Shown piece by piece: positions 7,547 to 16,409 of a DNA stretch of 39,805 bases. The stretch lies in NCBI GenBank assembly GCA_902779865.1, contig CACZDG010000043.1, positions 1-39,805 on the forward strand, in the 5' to 3' direction. Origin of the DNA: an uncultured bacterium. GTDB taxonomy: Bacteria > Verrucomicrobiota > Kiritimatiellia > RFP12 > UBA1067. The notes under the pieces were generated by a model. That model worked only from the letters and a program-made list of their open reading frames with translations. It was not told where the DNA came from and did not search any database. How positions within the stretch are numbered: position 1 is the stretch's first letter; each line of letters begins with the position of its first letter. Both the position numbers and the translations under genes were made by a program.

Positions 7547-8449
7547 ATGAAATACGACAAGAACCATGCGTTGCTTGAAACGAGCATACCGGGCCTTCCG
7601 TCGCCGAAGAGCGGGAAGGTGCGTGATGTGTTTGATCTCGGCGACACTCTCCTGATGGTGGTCACGGACCGCATTAGCGCGTTCGACGTGATCCTTCCGT
7701 GCGGCGTGCCGGACAAGGGCAAAGTGCTGAACCAGCTTTCACTCTTCTGGCTAGACTTCCTCGGCATGAAGAACCACCTAGTGACGGCGGACGTTGACCA
7801 GTACCCCGCCGCGCTCCAGTGCGTGAAGGACGATCTGCGCGGTCGCTCGATGCTCGTTAAGAAGGTGAACATGGTCGAGGTGGAGTGCATTGCGCGCGGT
7901 TACCTCACCGGCAGCGGCTGGAAGGAGTACCAGAAGTCGGGCACGGTCAACGGACAGAAGCTCCGCGAGGGATACCAGAACGCGTCGAAGCTTGACGAGG
8001 TGCTCTTCACGCCCACCACGAAGGCGGCGATCGGCGACCATGACGAGGCGATCAACTATGCGCAGACCGAGGCGCTTGTGGGCGCGGACACGGCGAAGCT
8101 CCTGAAAGACGCCACGATTGGCCTCTACACGAAGGCGGCGGACTATGCCCTCAAGCATGGCATCATCATCGCGGATACGAAGTTCGAGTTCGGCAAGGAC
8201 GCTGACGGTTCGCTGATCCTCGCGGACGAGGTGCTCACGCCGGACAGCTCCCGCTTCTGGCCGCAGTCCTCCTACGCGGTGGGCGCGAATCCGCCGTCGC
8301 TCGACAAGCAGTTCGTGCGCGACTGGCTCGACTCGATCCACTTCAACCACCAGCCGCCGGGCCCGGTGCTGCCGGACGACGTAATCGCCCGCACCCGCGA
8401 GATCTACGTGAAGGCTTACGAGGAGCTTAGTGGAAAGAAGCTGGTCTGA
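7547..8449 (+). CDS. purC: SAICAR synthetase
   Basis: Phosphoribosylaminoimidazole-succinocarboxamide synthase, step 7 or 8 of purine synthesis, joining CAIR and aspartate with ATP. The N-terminus carries the family signature SGKVRDVFDLGD with VVTDRISAFDV. VECIARGYLTGSGWKEY and LADEVLTPDSSRFW follow. At 300 residues it is the longer, Ade1-like class, not the ~237-residue E. coli form. It is transcribed from 7511. Its last 20 bp overlap the next gene, an unusual partner for a purine gene. Confidence 0.95.
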   Translation: MKYDKNHALLETSIPGLPSPKSGKVRDVFDLGDTLLMVVTDRISAFDVILPCGVPDKGKVLNQLSLFWLDFLGMKNHLVTADVDQYPAALQCVKDDLRGRSMLVKKVNMVEVECIARGYLTGSGWKEYQKSGTVNGQKLREGYQNASKLDEVLFTPTTKAAIGDHDEAINYAQTEALVGADTAKLLKDATIGLYTKAADYALKHGIIIADTKFEFGKDADGSLILADEVLTPDSSRFWPQSSYAVGANPPSLDKQFVRDWLDSIHFNHQPPGPVLPDDVIARTREIYVKAYEELSGKKLV

Positions 8450-8777
8450 CGAGGCCCGTGCGACGCTGGACGCCTATCCGTGGAAGAATCCCGCGGACAA
8501 GGAACGCGCCGCGCGCGAGGCGGAGATGGTGAGTTTCGGCGAGTCCGTCGAAACGGCAGACCTCCCTCTTGCCGTGCGGCACTGGGCGGCGAAACGGTCC
8601 CGTCCCCGTTACGTCTGGAACGGCGAAAGCTGGGCGGACCTCGTGAACGGTTTCGAGAAGGCCATACTCGAACAGGCAATGGCAAAGGCGAACGGTCGCA
8701 TCTCGGTGGCCGCGCGCCTTCTAAAGACGACGCCGAGAATCATTTCATACAAAGCAAAAAAACACGGAGTAAAGTAA
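8430..8777 (+). CDS. Fis/NtrC-type helix-turn-helix small DNA-binding protein
   Basis: A 115-residue protein whose last ~45 residues form a Fis-family HTH (HTH_8), as found at the end of NtrC-type activators: FEKAILEQAMAKANGRISVA followed by RLLKTTPRIISYKAKKHG. The N-terminal 70 residues contain no receiver or AAA+ domain, so this is a stand-alone DNA-binding module, possibly nucleoid-associated like Fis. It starts at GTG 8430 behind AGGAGC, 20 bp inside purC, and ends 1 nt before ybaB. Its position in front of another nucleoid-associated gene is suggestive. Confidence 0.75.
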   Translation: MERSWSDEARATLDAYPWKNPADKERAAREAEMVSFGESVETADLPLAVRHWAAKRSRPRYVWNGESWADLVNGFEKAILEQAMAKANGRISVAARLLKTTPRIISYKAKKHGVK

Positions 8778-8778
8778 A

Positions 8779-9096
8779 ATGGGATTCTTCGACCAGGTAA
8801 AGCAGGTAATGCAGATGCGAAGCGAGGCAAAGAGGATTCAGTCTGAGATCGAGAAGATATCGGCCGAATACTCTAACGGCGGCATCACCGCCACGGCGCG
8901 TGGCGACATGACGATAACATCGATCAAGATCGCCCCCGATACGTGGGCGGAGGTGTCGTCCGGCAAGACGGAGCGTTTCGAGACCATGCTCTTCAACGTC
9001 ATCAACGGCGCGCTCAAGAGCGTTAAGAAGATGACGCAGGAGCAGATGGCGCAGATGATGAAGGCTGACGGAGCTGGCGGTCTCTTCGGGCAGTGA
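8779..9096 (+). CDS. ybaB: YbaB/EbfC nucleoid-associated protein
   Basis: A 105-residue member of the YbaB/EbfC family, a small dimeric DNA-binding protein. It has the expected N-terminal helix rich in Met, Gln and Lys (FDQVKQVMQMRSEAKRIQSE), a GGITATARGDM strand region, and a C-terminal helix ending in a Met/Gln-rich tail. It is followed with a 1-nt overlap by recR, the classic conserved ybaB-recR pair, which confirms both. Confidence 0.92.
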   Translation: MGFFDQVKQVMQMRSEAKRIQSEIEKISAEYSNGGITATARGDMTITSIKIAPDTWAEVSSGKTERFETMLFNVINGALKSVKKMTQEQMAQMMKADGAGGLFGQ

Positions 9097-9707
9097 TGCT
9101 CGCGCCAATCGAAAGTCTCGTGCGGAGCCTCGGCCGATTGCCCGGCCTTGGCCACCGTAGCGCGGGGCGCGCCGCGCTTGCGCTGTTGCGTGAGCCGGAG
9201 CGCCTGCTGGAGCCGCTTGCGCTCGCCTTGCGCGACGCGCGCGCAAACGTGTGCGCCTGTTCCCGGTGCGGCGCGTTTACGGTACGCGGCGAGAACCCTT
9301 GTGCGTTCTGCACGGACGCGACGCGCGAGGGCTCGGTGGTGTGCGTGGTGGAGGAGGCTGCGGACGTAGTGACGGTCGAATCGTCGGGGGCGTTCCACGG
9401 GCGTTATCACGTGCTCGCTGGGAAGCTCTCGCCGGTACGGCACTGCGGACCCGAGAAACTGCGTATCGCGGAGCTCAAGGACCGCATCGCGCGCGAAGGG
9501 TTCGACGAGGTGCTGCTGGCGCTTTCCACTGATATGGAAGGAGATGCGACGGCAGGCTACATCGTGGAGACGCTGCGCGATTTTCCGTCTGCATCGTCGC
9601 CTGTGAAGGTGACGCGCCTTGCGTTCGGGCTGCCGGCCGATTCGGGCGTATCGTATTCCGATCCGCTCACGCTCAGGCGGGCGATCGCTCATCGCTGCCC
9701 CGCATAG
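9096..9707 (+). CDS. recR: Recombination mediator protein RecR
   Basis: RecR acts with RecO/RecF to load RecA on gapped DNA. The protein has an N-terminal helix-hairpin-helix (LGRLPGLGHRSAGRAALAL), a four-Cys zinc finger (CSRCGAFTVRGENPCAFC), then a Toprim domain (VVCVVEEAADV, RYHVLAGKLSP). Length, about 203 residues, is normal. The start is at 9096 in the TGATG overlap with ybaB; a GTG at 9093 is also possible. Toprim metal residues were not checked individually. Confidence 0.94.
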   Translation: MLAPIESLVRSLGRLPGLGHRSAGRAALALLREPERLLEPLALALRDARANVCACSRCGAFTVRGENPCAFCTDATREGSVVCVVEEAADVVTVESSGAFHGRYHVLAGKLSPVRHCGPEKLRIAELKDRIAREGFDEVLLALSTDMEGDATAGYIVETLRDFPSASSPVKVTRLAFGLPADSGVSYSDPLTLRRAIAHRCPA

Positions 9708-9720
9708 AATTGGAAAGCAC

Positions 9721-11370
9721 ATGGACCAGATGTTCAATATCGTCGTAACGCTGTGCGGTGGCCTCGGCCTCTTCCTTCTGGGCATGCGCCATCTATCCGA
9801 CGGATTGCAGTCCGCGAGCGGCGAGCGCATACGGCGCATCATCGGCTTCACCACGACGAACCGTCCCGCAGGGGTCGTGACGGGCATCGTATCAGCAATC
9901 GTCGTGCAGTCTTCATCTGTTGTTTCGGTGATGTTGGTGGGATTCGTCACCGCCGGGCTGATGTCGCTCGCACAGGCGGTGAACGTGCTGGTGGGCGCGA
10001 ACATTGGTACTACGGCGACGGTGTGGTTGATGGCGTTCGCGCCGAGTCCGGAGATCCTCGGCCTCGCGCTTGCCGTAATCGGCAGCCTAACGTATTTCCC
10101 ATTCCGGCGCGGGCGCATAAGGCACGTGGGGCTTGCGCTCATCGGGCTGGGGCTGGTGTTCCTCGGAATGGCCTTCATGAAACAGGGCGTCGCGCCGATA
10201 CGCGAGTCGCCGGAACTGAGTGCGGCGCTGGGGTCGCTCGCCGCAACCTCACTTGCATCGGCGGCGGCGGTAGCGTTTGTGTCGATGGTGTTTACCGCGG
10301 TTATCCAGAGCTCAGCGGCGGCGATCGTGATATTCATGACTTTCGCCACGGAGGGCCTGATCACAGGCGAGACCGCAATCGCAGCGTTGTTTGGCGCGAA
10401 CATCGGCACCACCGCGACCGCATGGCTTGCGTCCATTGGAGCGCCGGTCGGCGCGAAGCGCACGGCCCTCGCCAACACGCTGATGAACATCATCGGCTCC
10501 ATTCTGTTCCTTCCGCTGGTCCTTACCGTGTTCGCACCGCTCGTGCGGTCCGTGTTCCCGTCGGCGTTCACGCCTACGCCAGAGGGACTGTTCCCGCGCA
10601 TCATGTTGCCGATAGCGGTGGTCGATACGCTGTTTTCATTCTTGCGTGGCGTTGTAATCCTTCCGTTCGCTCGACCGTTCGCCCGCCTCATCGAGCGCAT
10701 CATCCCCGAAAAGGCCGAGGAGAAACCGCACCTTTCCGTGCTGGACCCGAACGTGACAAGCCCGATCATCGCATGCGAACAGGCCTTCGTGGAGATCGAG
10801 TTCATGGCGGAAAGCGTTCTGGACATGCTCGCCCACGCGCGTCTGGCCATTGCGGGGAAGGACGTGGAGGAGTCGGAGAGGCACGTCTGCCGACGTGAGG
10901 ACGTGCTCGACAACGTGCAGCGCGAGGTGACGGTGTTCATCGGACGCGTCATGTCTCCGCGCATTTCGTCGGCCACTGCCCGCCTCGAGCAGCGGATTCT
11001 TCGTCTTGCGGACGTTCTTGAGTCGGCCTCAGACGAGATACGCAACGTCGTCAAGGCTCTGCGTCGGCTACGTGAAGCCGGCAAGGTTCCGCAGGGCGGC
11101 GACCTTGCGACGATCCTCGACATCCACGACCGCATCGAGTCGCTCGCGCAGTTTACGCCGGAGGAACTGCGCACGGGCGTTGCGAACGCGTCGGAGCGCC
11201 ACGAAATTTCCGAAGAGGTGAAGGAACGCGTTCTCGAAGCGCGTCGCGTTCAGATACTGCGTGTGGGCGTGGACAGCGGAGCGGGCACGGCCGGCGTACT
11301 TGCGGAGCTCGACCTCCTAAACGCCTACAACCGGCTGCGCGGCTTCTGTCTCGCAATCGGCGCGGATTAA
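9721..11370 (+). CDS. Na+/phosphate cotransporter with PhoU-like tail
   Basis: A 549-residue inner-membrane protein of the NptA/YjbB type (Na/Pi cotransporter II family). The two inverted halves each carry the family signature: VVQSSSVVSVMLVGFV plus VGANIGTT, and VIQSSAAAIVIFMTF plus FGANIGTTATAWL. Residues from about 345 on form helical bundles resembling PhoU, which may link transport to phosphate signalling. The ATG at 9721 is preferred over upstream in-frame starts because those would overlap recR and add a basic, non-family leader. The predicted role is sodium-driven phosphate movement. Confidence 0.9.
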   Translation: MDQMFNIVVTLCGGLGLFLLGMRHLSDGLQSASGERIRRIIGFTTTNRPAGVVTGIVSAIVVQSSSVVSVMLVGFVTAGLMSLAQAVNVLVGANIGTTATVWLMAFAPSPEILGLALAVIGSLTYFPFRRGRIRHVGLALIGLGLVFLGMAFMKQGVAPIRESPELSAALGSLAATSLASAAAVAFVSMVFTAVIQSSAAAIVIFMTFATEGLITGETAIAALFGANIGTTATAWLASIGAPVGAKRTALANTLMNIIGSILFLPLVLTVFAPLVRSVFPSAFTPTPEGLFPRIMLPIAVVDTLFSFLRGVVILPFARPFARLIERIIPEKAEEKPHLSVLDPNVTSPIIACEQAFVEIEFMAESVLDMLAHARLAIAGKDVEESERHVCRREDVLDNVQREVTVFIGRVMSPRISSATARLEQRILRLADVLESASDEIRNVVKALRRLREAGKVPQGGDLATILDIHDRIESLAQFTPEELRTGVANASERHEISEEVKERVLEARRVQILRVGVDSGAGTAGVLAELDLLNAYNRLRGFCLAIGAD

Positions 11371-11412
11371 CCCCCCGTCTTTTCAAAAGAAATTCCATGA
11401 ACGGGCATTTTA

Positions 11413-11421
11413 TGGTATAAT
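11413..11421 (+). promoter_or_regulatory. extended -10 promoter of hisS
   Basis: TGGTATAAT precedes the hisS ATG by 30 nt. An in-frame ATG at 11422 immediately follows the -10 box and would lie upstream of the transcription start, so 11452 is the start. A GGAGAAGGA site at 11436-11444 supports this. Confidence 0.75.
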
Positions 11422-11451
11422 ATGCCCATTCATTTGGAGAAGGAAAGAGAT

Positions 11452-12714
11452 ATGGCAGGACAGATTTCATTTGAGCCGCCGCGCGGGATGCGGGATTTCT
11501 ATCCCGAGGACATGGCGTGGCGCAACCGCGTGTTTGACGCGTTCAGGTCTGCGGCGGACGCTGCGGGCTTCGAGCCGTATGATTCGTGCGTTGTGGAAAG
11601 CTACGACCTGCTCGCTCGCAAGGCGGGCGAAGAGGTCGGGAACCAGATTTACCATTTCTTCGACAAGAGCGAGCGCCACATCGCGCTGCGTCCGGAAATG
11701 ACGCCTACGCTTGCGCGCATGGTCGCACAGCGGCAGGGTTCGCTTTCCTTCCCCCTCAAGTGGACTGCAATCGCGCAGTGCTTCCGCTATGAGCGCATGA
11801 CAAAGGGACGCAAACGCGAGCACTACCAGTGGAACATGGACATCATCGGCGAGGAAAGCGTCCTTGCCGAGGTGGAGGTGCTTGGCGCGGCGTGCGACGC
11901 CCTGCGTCGTATGGGGCTTTCGGACGCCGACTGGCGCATCCACGTTTCGTCCCGTGCGCTCCTAGCGGAGCTTCTCGCGGCGAGCGGCATTCCGGAGGAC
12001 CGCCACGCAAGCGTGTTCCTCGCTCTCGACAAGCGCGGAAAGATTCCCGACGAGGAGATCAAGTACATCCTCCAGCAGGGTGGCCTCGACGACGCCGGTA
12101 TCGCTAAGACCTTTGAGTTACTTGACGTGAAGGGGCTCGACGGCGCGGCGGCGCTCGTCGCGCCAGAGTCGCCCGCCGTGGCGCGTCTGCGCGAGCTGTT
12201 CCGTCTCGCGGGAATCGCGGGCTTCGCAGACCAGCTGCAGTTCGACATCGCGGTGATCCGCGGCCTCAGCTATTACACTGGCATCGTATTCGAGTGCTTC
12301 GACACGGCCGGCGAGTTCCGCGCGATCTTCGGCGGCGGACGCTACGATAGCCTGCTCACGACGATTGGCGGCGCACCTACTCCGGCGGTGGGCCTCGGAT
12401 TCGGCGACGTGGTGGTGACGGAACTTCTGAAGGCGCGTCTCGGCGCGGACGCCGCGCAGGCGAAGAAGGGCGTGTACGTTGGCTTCATGTTCCCCGAACA
12501 GCGGGACGCGGCGCTCGCGCTCGCGGCGAAGCTGCGTGCGGCGGGAGAGTGCGTGAACCTCGCGCTCCGCAAGCAGAAGCCAAAGCAGTTCTTTGCGCAC
12601 GCTGGCGCGTCCAGCTGTGCTAAGGCGGTGTTTATCGGTCCGGACGACGTGGCGAACGGAAGTGCGAAAATGAAGGATCTCGCCACGAGAGAAGAGACGT
12701 CCATTGAGCTATAA
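11452..12714 (+). CDS. hisS: Histidyl-tRNA synthetase
   Basis: Class II aminoacyl-tRNA synthetase charging tRNA-His; 420 residues, the usual size. It opens with the HisRS-typical PPRGMRDFYPEDM. Motif 2 is in FRYERMTKGRKREHYQWNMD, the histidine-binding loops are LSYYTGIVFECFD and GGGRYDSL, and a C-terminal anticodon-binding domain follows. RPEMTPTLARMVA is also canonical. It overlaps the next gene by 11 bp and begins a long chain of coupled genes reaching nagA. Confidence 0.96.
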   Translation: MAGQISFEPPRGMRDFYPEDMAWRNRVFDAFRSAADAAGFEPYDSCVVESYDLLARKAGEEVGNQIYHFFDKSERHIALRPEMTPTLARMVAQRQGSLSFPLKWTAIAQCFRYERMTKGRKREHYQWNMDIIGEESVLAEVEVLGAACDALRRMGLSDADWRIHVSSRALLAELLAASGIPEDRHASVFLALDKRGKIPDEEIKYILQQGGLDDAGIAKTFELLDVKGLDGAAALVAPESPAVARLRELFRLAGIAGFADQLQFDIAVIRGLSYYTGIVFECFDTAGEFRAIFGGGRYDSLLTTIGGAPTPAVGLGFGDVVVTELLKARLGADAAQAKKGVYVGFMFPEQRDAALALAAKLRAAGECVNLALRKQKPKQFFAHAGASSCAKAVFIGPDDVANGSAKMKDLATREETSIEL

Positions 12715-13321
12715 ACCTGATATATACGCAGCGGCGGCGATTGGGGAGCTGTCCGCCAGATTCACGCGGGTGCGCGCGGGAGTGGATATTGGATTCGGAG
12801 ACGCGGCAGTGTCGCAGTTGCTTCGCACGTCTTGTCCTGGGGTGTGGATGACCGTGGAGGACGGTTCCGCAGCGCGTTCTCGCGTGGCGGAGTCGATTGA
12901 TCCAAAGACCGTGCTCCAACTTGGAACCGGCGGGGAGATGCCGTTCGACGACCATCAGTTCGAAGTGGTGGTGCTTTGCGGGGCCATGTTTGACGGCGAC
13001 CGCGTGCGTGCGGAGAATCTCCTGCGCGAGACGCACCGCGTATTGCAGGGCGGCGGGTGCCTGATATTTACGGTTTGCGAGTCGGGTTCGGGAAACGGTG
13101 GGTTCACGCAGCGCGGCATATACGATTTGCTGAAGGACGGTTTCGACGTGGTGGGGTTGAAGCGTCCGCCATGGTGGAAGTTTGGCGCGGCAGGACGTAC
13201 GATGACGGTTTGCGCGCGTCGCAAGAACTGGCGTAGTCGTACGGCGCAGATCGTTGGTAAGTCGATGCCGGTGTCGCCTGCGATGCTTTCGACGCGTGAT
13301 CGAAAAGGAGGTGTGAGATGA
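12704..13321 (+). CDS. Class I SAM-dependent methyltransferase-like protein
   Basis: A 205-residue protein with a degenerate Rossmann methyltransferase core. VDIGFGD is a possible motif I, and MPFDDHQFEVVVLCG and LRETHRVLQGGGCLIFTV match the motif IV-V region of UbiE/Methyltransf_11 proteins. The C-terminal 40 residues are basic. The start is TTG 12704 inside the end of hisS; the stop overlaps the next ATG. Substrate is unknown. The weak motif I means methyl transfer is not certain. Confidence 0.65.
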   Translation: MSYKPDIYAAAAIGELSARFTRVRAGVDIGFGDAAVSQLLRTSCPGVWMTVEDGSAARSRVAESIDPKTVLQLGTGGEMPFDDHQFEVVVLCGAMFDGDRVRAENLLRETHRVLQGGGCLIFTVCESGSGNGGFTQRGIYDLLKDGFDVVGLKRPPWWKFGAAGRTMTVCARRKNWRSRTAQIVGKSMPVSPAMLSTRDRKGGVR

Positions 13322-14427
13322 TGGGAATGCTCCGAATGTTATGCGTGGCGGCGTGCTGCGCGACGGCGTGTTGTGCATTGGCGAGCCCTGAGAACGCGAT
13401 TATGCGCCTTTTGAACTCGAAGGCGTCGGGTTCGGTGCGCGGATACGCCGAAGCCGCCGAGGAAGTGGCGGCGGCGGCAAAGGAGGGGCGCCCGGTTTAC
13501 GCATTCGTACTGGCGCTTGTATCCCAGATGCCGTCCCCGCCGCCAGCGGCGCAACTTGACGATGCGACGCGGAAGAAGTATCTGGACGGCTGTCGCGACA
13601 GGATCAAGAAGCTCGCCTACGAGAAGAACAACTCGATGGCATGGTATCTCCTTTCGCTTGAGACCAACGACCGCGACATGATGCACCGTGCTGCGGATGC
13701 AGGCAACGTGCAGGCGCAGAACGCATGGGGCACGTACCTCGTGACACGTGCCATAGGCGAGATGTCGGAAACGAACGAAGTCGCACGTGTCCTCGGCCTC
13801 GCGCACGAGTACTTCAAAAAGGCGGCCGGACAGAACGACCCCAACGGACTTTACAACCTTGGAATGTGCCACCTACGCGGCCTTGGCACTCCGCGCGACG
13901 ACCAGAGCGCGTTCAACTGCTTCCGGTCTGCAGCAGAGAAGGGCCATCCAGAGGCAATCAACAACATTGGACTCTTCTTCCGCGAGGGGCGAGTTGTGGA
14001 GAAAGACCTGGAGCTCAGCGCGAAGTGGTTTGAGAAGTCCGCCACATACGAGAACCCATACGGGCAGTTCAACTTCGCCCTCGCGCTTCAGCGCGGCGAA
14101 GGCGTGGAGCAGGACGATGTTCGCGCTGCCGAGCTGCTTAAGAAGGCGTCGGACGGCGGATGCGTGGAGGCGATCGACGCATACGGCGTTGCGCTGTGGA
14201 AGGGGCGTGGCGTGAAGGAAGACGCTGCGGCCGCCTACAGGCTTTTCAAGCGTGCCGCCGAGGCTGGGTATCCGCCCGCGATGGAGAACCTGTCCACATG
14301 CTACCATCTCGGCAAGGGTGTGAGGCCCGACGAAAAGCTTTCCATGGAGTGGAAGATACGCTCCCGTGCCGTGCGCGGCGACCGCAACGCGCAGGCATGG
14401 ATTGAGCAGAACGCAAGGAAAAAATGA
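13318..14427 (+). CDS. Secreted or lipid-anchored Sel1-repeat protein
   Basis: A 369-residue protein with an N-terminal signal peptide (MLRMLCVAACCATACCALAS). Several Cys make a lipobox possible but not clear. From about residue 125 it consists of around six Sel1-like (TPR-related) repeats, for example YNLGMCHLRGLGTPRDDQSA and INNIGLFFREGRVVEKDLEL. Such solenoids scaffold protein-protein contacts in the envelope. The start has an excellent AAGGAGGT site and overlaps the previous stop (ATGA). The stop likewise overlaps ilvB, which is odd for an exported repeat protein and suggests coupling rather than shared function. Confidence 0.85.
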   Translation: MMGMLRMLCVAACCATACCALASPENAIMRLLNSKASGSVRGYAEAAEEVAAAAKEGRPVYAFVLALVSQMPSPPPAAQLDDATRKKYLDGCRDRIKKLAYEKNNSMAWYLLSLETNDRDMMHRAADAGNVQAQNAWGTYLVTRAIGEMSETNEVARVLGLAHEYFKKAAGQNDPNGLYNLGMCHLRGLGTPRDDQSAFNCFRSAAEKGHPEAINNIGLFFREGRVVEKDLELSAKWFEKSATYENPYGQFNFALALQRGEGVEQDDVRAAELLKKASDGGCVEAIDAYGVALWKGRGVKEDAAAAYRLFKRAAEAGYPPAMENLSTCYHLGKGVRPDEKLSMEWKIRSRAVRGDRNAQAWIEQNARKK

Positions 14428-16163
14428 AGAAGCAAACTGAAAAACAGGTGACGGGCGCGCAGGCGCTCGTGGATTCGCTCGCAAAGGCCGGCACGGAGGT
14501 GCTGTTCGGCTATCCGGGCGGTGCCGTCCTAGATATTTTCAACTGCCTCCCTGAAGCGCCGTTCCAGTTCGTTCTTGGACGACACGAACAGGGCAGCGTA
14601 CACATGGCGGACGGCTACGCCCGCGCGAAGGGCAAGCCCGGCGTGTGCCTCGTAACATCCGGTCCCGGCGCCACCAACACCATCACCGGCCTTGCCACCG
14701 CCAACATGGACGGCATCCCCCTCGTGTGCATCACGGGACAGGTCCCGTTGGACCAGATCGGCACGGACGCCTTCCAGGAGGCGGACATGAACGGCATCTG
14801 CCGCGCCGTCACGAAGCACAGCTTCCTTGTGCAGAGCGCGGACGAGGTGCCGGAGATCGTGGCCGAGGCGTTCTACATCGCGACGCACGGCAAGCCCGGC
14901 CCCGTCGTAATCGACATGCCGAAGAACGTACAGCGTGCGCTTACGTCGGCGCGTTACCCCGAACGCGTGTCGTTGCGGGCGTACCATCCCGAATCCACGG
15001 CAACGTCATCGCAGATGACCCGTTTTGCGAAGCTTGTCAACGAGGCGAAGCGACCGGTGATCTACGCGGGCGGCGGCGTGATTGCAAGCGGCGCCGCGCA
15101 GGACGTGGCGAACCTCGCGCACAAGGCGCAGATTCCGGTGGCGACTACGCTCATGGGACTCGGTGCGTTCGACGAGAACGACCCGCTTTCGCTGCGCCTC
15201 GCCGGAATGCACGGCACGGCTGCGGCGAACTACGCCATAAACGAATCCGACCTCGTGATAGCACTTGGCGTGAGGTTTTCCGACCGCGTCACGGGCAAGC
15301 TCGCCGCCTACGCGAAGCGCGCAAAGATCATCCACGTGGATTGCGACCCCGCGAGCATAAACAAGAACGTGCGCGTCCATCTCGGAATCGTGGCGGACGT
15401 GAAGGACGTGCTCACCACGGTAAACTCGCGTATCAAGTCGGCGGAGCACGCCGACTGGCTCGCGAAGATAGAGGAATGGAAAACGCGGCGTCCCGTTGCC
15501 TACAAGCAGATGCACAAAAACGTGATAATGCCGCAGGCTGTGATTGAAGCCGTGGACAAGGCCACTAAGGGCAGGGCCGTGGTGGTCACGGACGTGGGCC
15601 AGCACCAGATGTGGTCCGCGCAGTTCTTCCGTCATAACCGTCCGCGCCACTTCATCTCGTCCGGCGGCATGGGCACGATGGGCTTTGGCATCCCCGCCGC
15701 CATCGGCGCGGCGATCGCGCGTCCCGACCATACGACGGTTGCCATTTGCGGCGACGGCGGCGCGCAGATGACGTTCGAGGAGGTGGTCGTGGCCGTGGAG
15801 CACAAGTTGCCTGTCACGTTCATCGTGATCAACAACGCCTGCCTCGGCATGGTGCGCCAGTGGCAGGAGCTTTTCTACGGTAAGCGCTACTCTGGTTCAA
15901 TCCTCTCCGTGCGCGGCCGCATGGCCAACGAACACTTGGAGCAGGACCTCAAGTACGACTACCTGCCGGACCTCAAGAAACTCGCCGAGGCGCACGGGGC
16001 GGACGCCTACCGCGTTATCGACCCAGCGAAACTTGACGCGACCATCCGCAAGGCGGTCAACTCAGGGCGAACTTCCTTCGTGGAGGTGATCGTGGAGCCG
16101 CGCGCGAACGTGTATCCGATGCAGCCGGGTGGACAGCCGGTGGAAGGGATGATTTTCGAATGA
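14424..16163 (+). CDS. ilvB: Acetolactate synthase, large (catalytic) subunit
   Basis: Thiamine-diphosphate enzyme condensing pyruvate with pyruvate or 2-oxobutyrate, the first common step of branched-chain amino acid synthesis. It has 579 residues. The catalytic Glu lies in GRHEQGSVHMADGYAR, TSGPGATNTITGLA follows, and the TPP-Mg motif is GDGGAQMTFEEVVVAVEHKL ending in NN. C-terminal RANVYPMQPGG is typical of the biosynthetic enzyme. It overlaps the small subunit gene by 4 bp (ATGA). Confidence 0.96.
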   Translation: MKKQTEKQVTGAQALVDSLAKAGTEVLFGYPGGAVLDIFNCLPEAPFQFVLGRHEQGSVHMADGYARAKGKPGVCLVTSGPGATNTITGLATANMDGIPLVCITGQVPLDQIGTDAFQEADMNGICRAVTKHSFLVQSADEVPEIVAEAFYIATHGKPGPVVIDMPKNVQRALTSARYPERVSLRAYHPESTATSSQMTRFAKLVNEAKRPVIYAGGGVIASGAAQDVANLAHKAQIPVATTLMGLGAFDENDPLSLRLAGMHGTAAANYAINESDLVIALGVRFSDRVTGKLAAYAKRAKIIHVDCDPASINKNVRVHLGIVADVKDVLTTVNSRIKSAEHADWLAKIEEWKTRRPVAYKQMHKNVIMPQAVIEAVDKATKGRAVVVTDVGQHQMWSAQFFRHNRPRHFISSGGMGTMGFGIPAAIGAAIARPDHTTVAICGDGGAQMTFEEVVVAVEHKLPVTFIVINNACLGMVRQWQELFYGKRYSGSILSVRGRMANEHLEQDLKYDYLPDLKKLAEAHGADAYRVIDPAKLDATIRKAVNSGRTSFVEVIVEPRANVYPMQPGGQPVEGMIFE

Positions 16164-16408
16164 AAGAAGAAATACACAGGTTGAGTTGCTACGTGGAAAA
16201 CAAGCCGGGTGTCCTCGCCCGGATCGTGGGGCTCATCTCCGGTCGCGGCTACAACATCCAGACGCTCAGCGTCGGTCCCACGGAGGACGGCACCGTCTCG
16301 CGCATGAAGATCGACGTGCTTGGCAACGACAGGGTGATTGACCAGATCATCTTGCAGTTGCGCAACCAGGTGAACGTGATAGAGGTGATGTCCCGCAGAA
16401 AGGGCTGA
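16160..16408 (+). CDS. ilvN: Acetolactate synthase, small regulatory subunit (short form)
   Basis: An 82-residue single ACT domain (LSCYVENKPGVLARIVGLIS, then GRGYNIQTLSVGPT). It activates the large subunit and confers feedback control by valine. It lacks the C-terminal domain of ~160-residue IlvH-type subunits and resembles short IlvN/IlvM forms. It is coupled to ilvB by a 4-bp overlap and followed 1 nt later by aroE. Confidence 0.93.
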   Translation: MKEEIHRLSCYVENKPGVLARIVGLISGRGYNIQTLSVGPTEDGTVSRMKIDVLGNDRVIDQIILQLRNQVNVIEVMSRRKG

Positions 16409-16409
16409 C

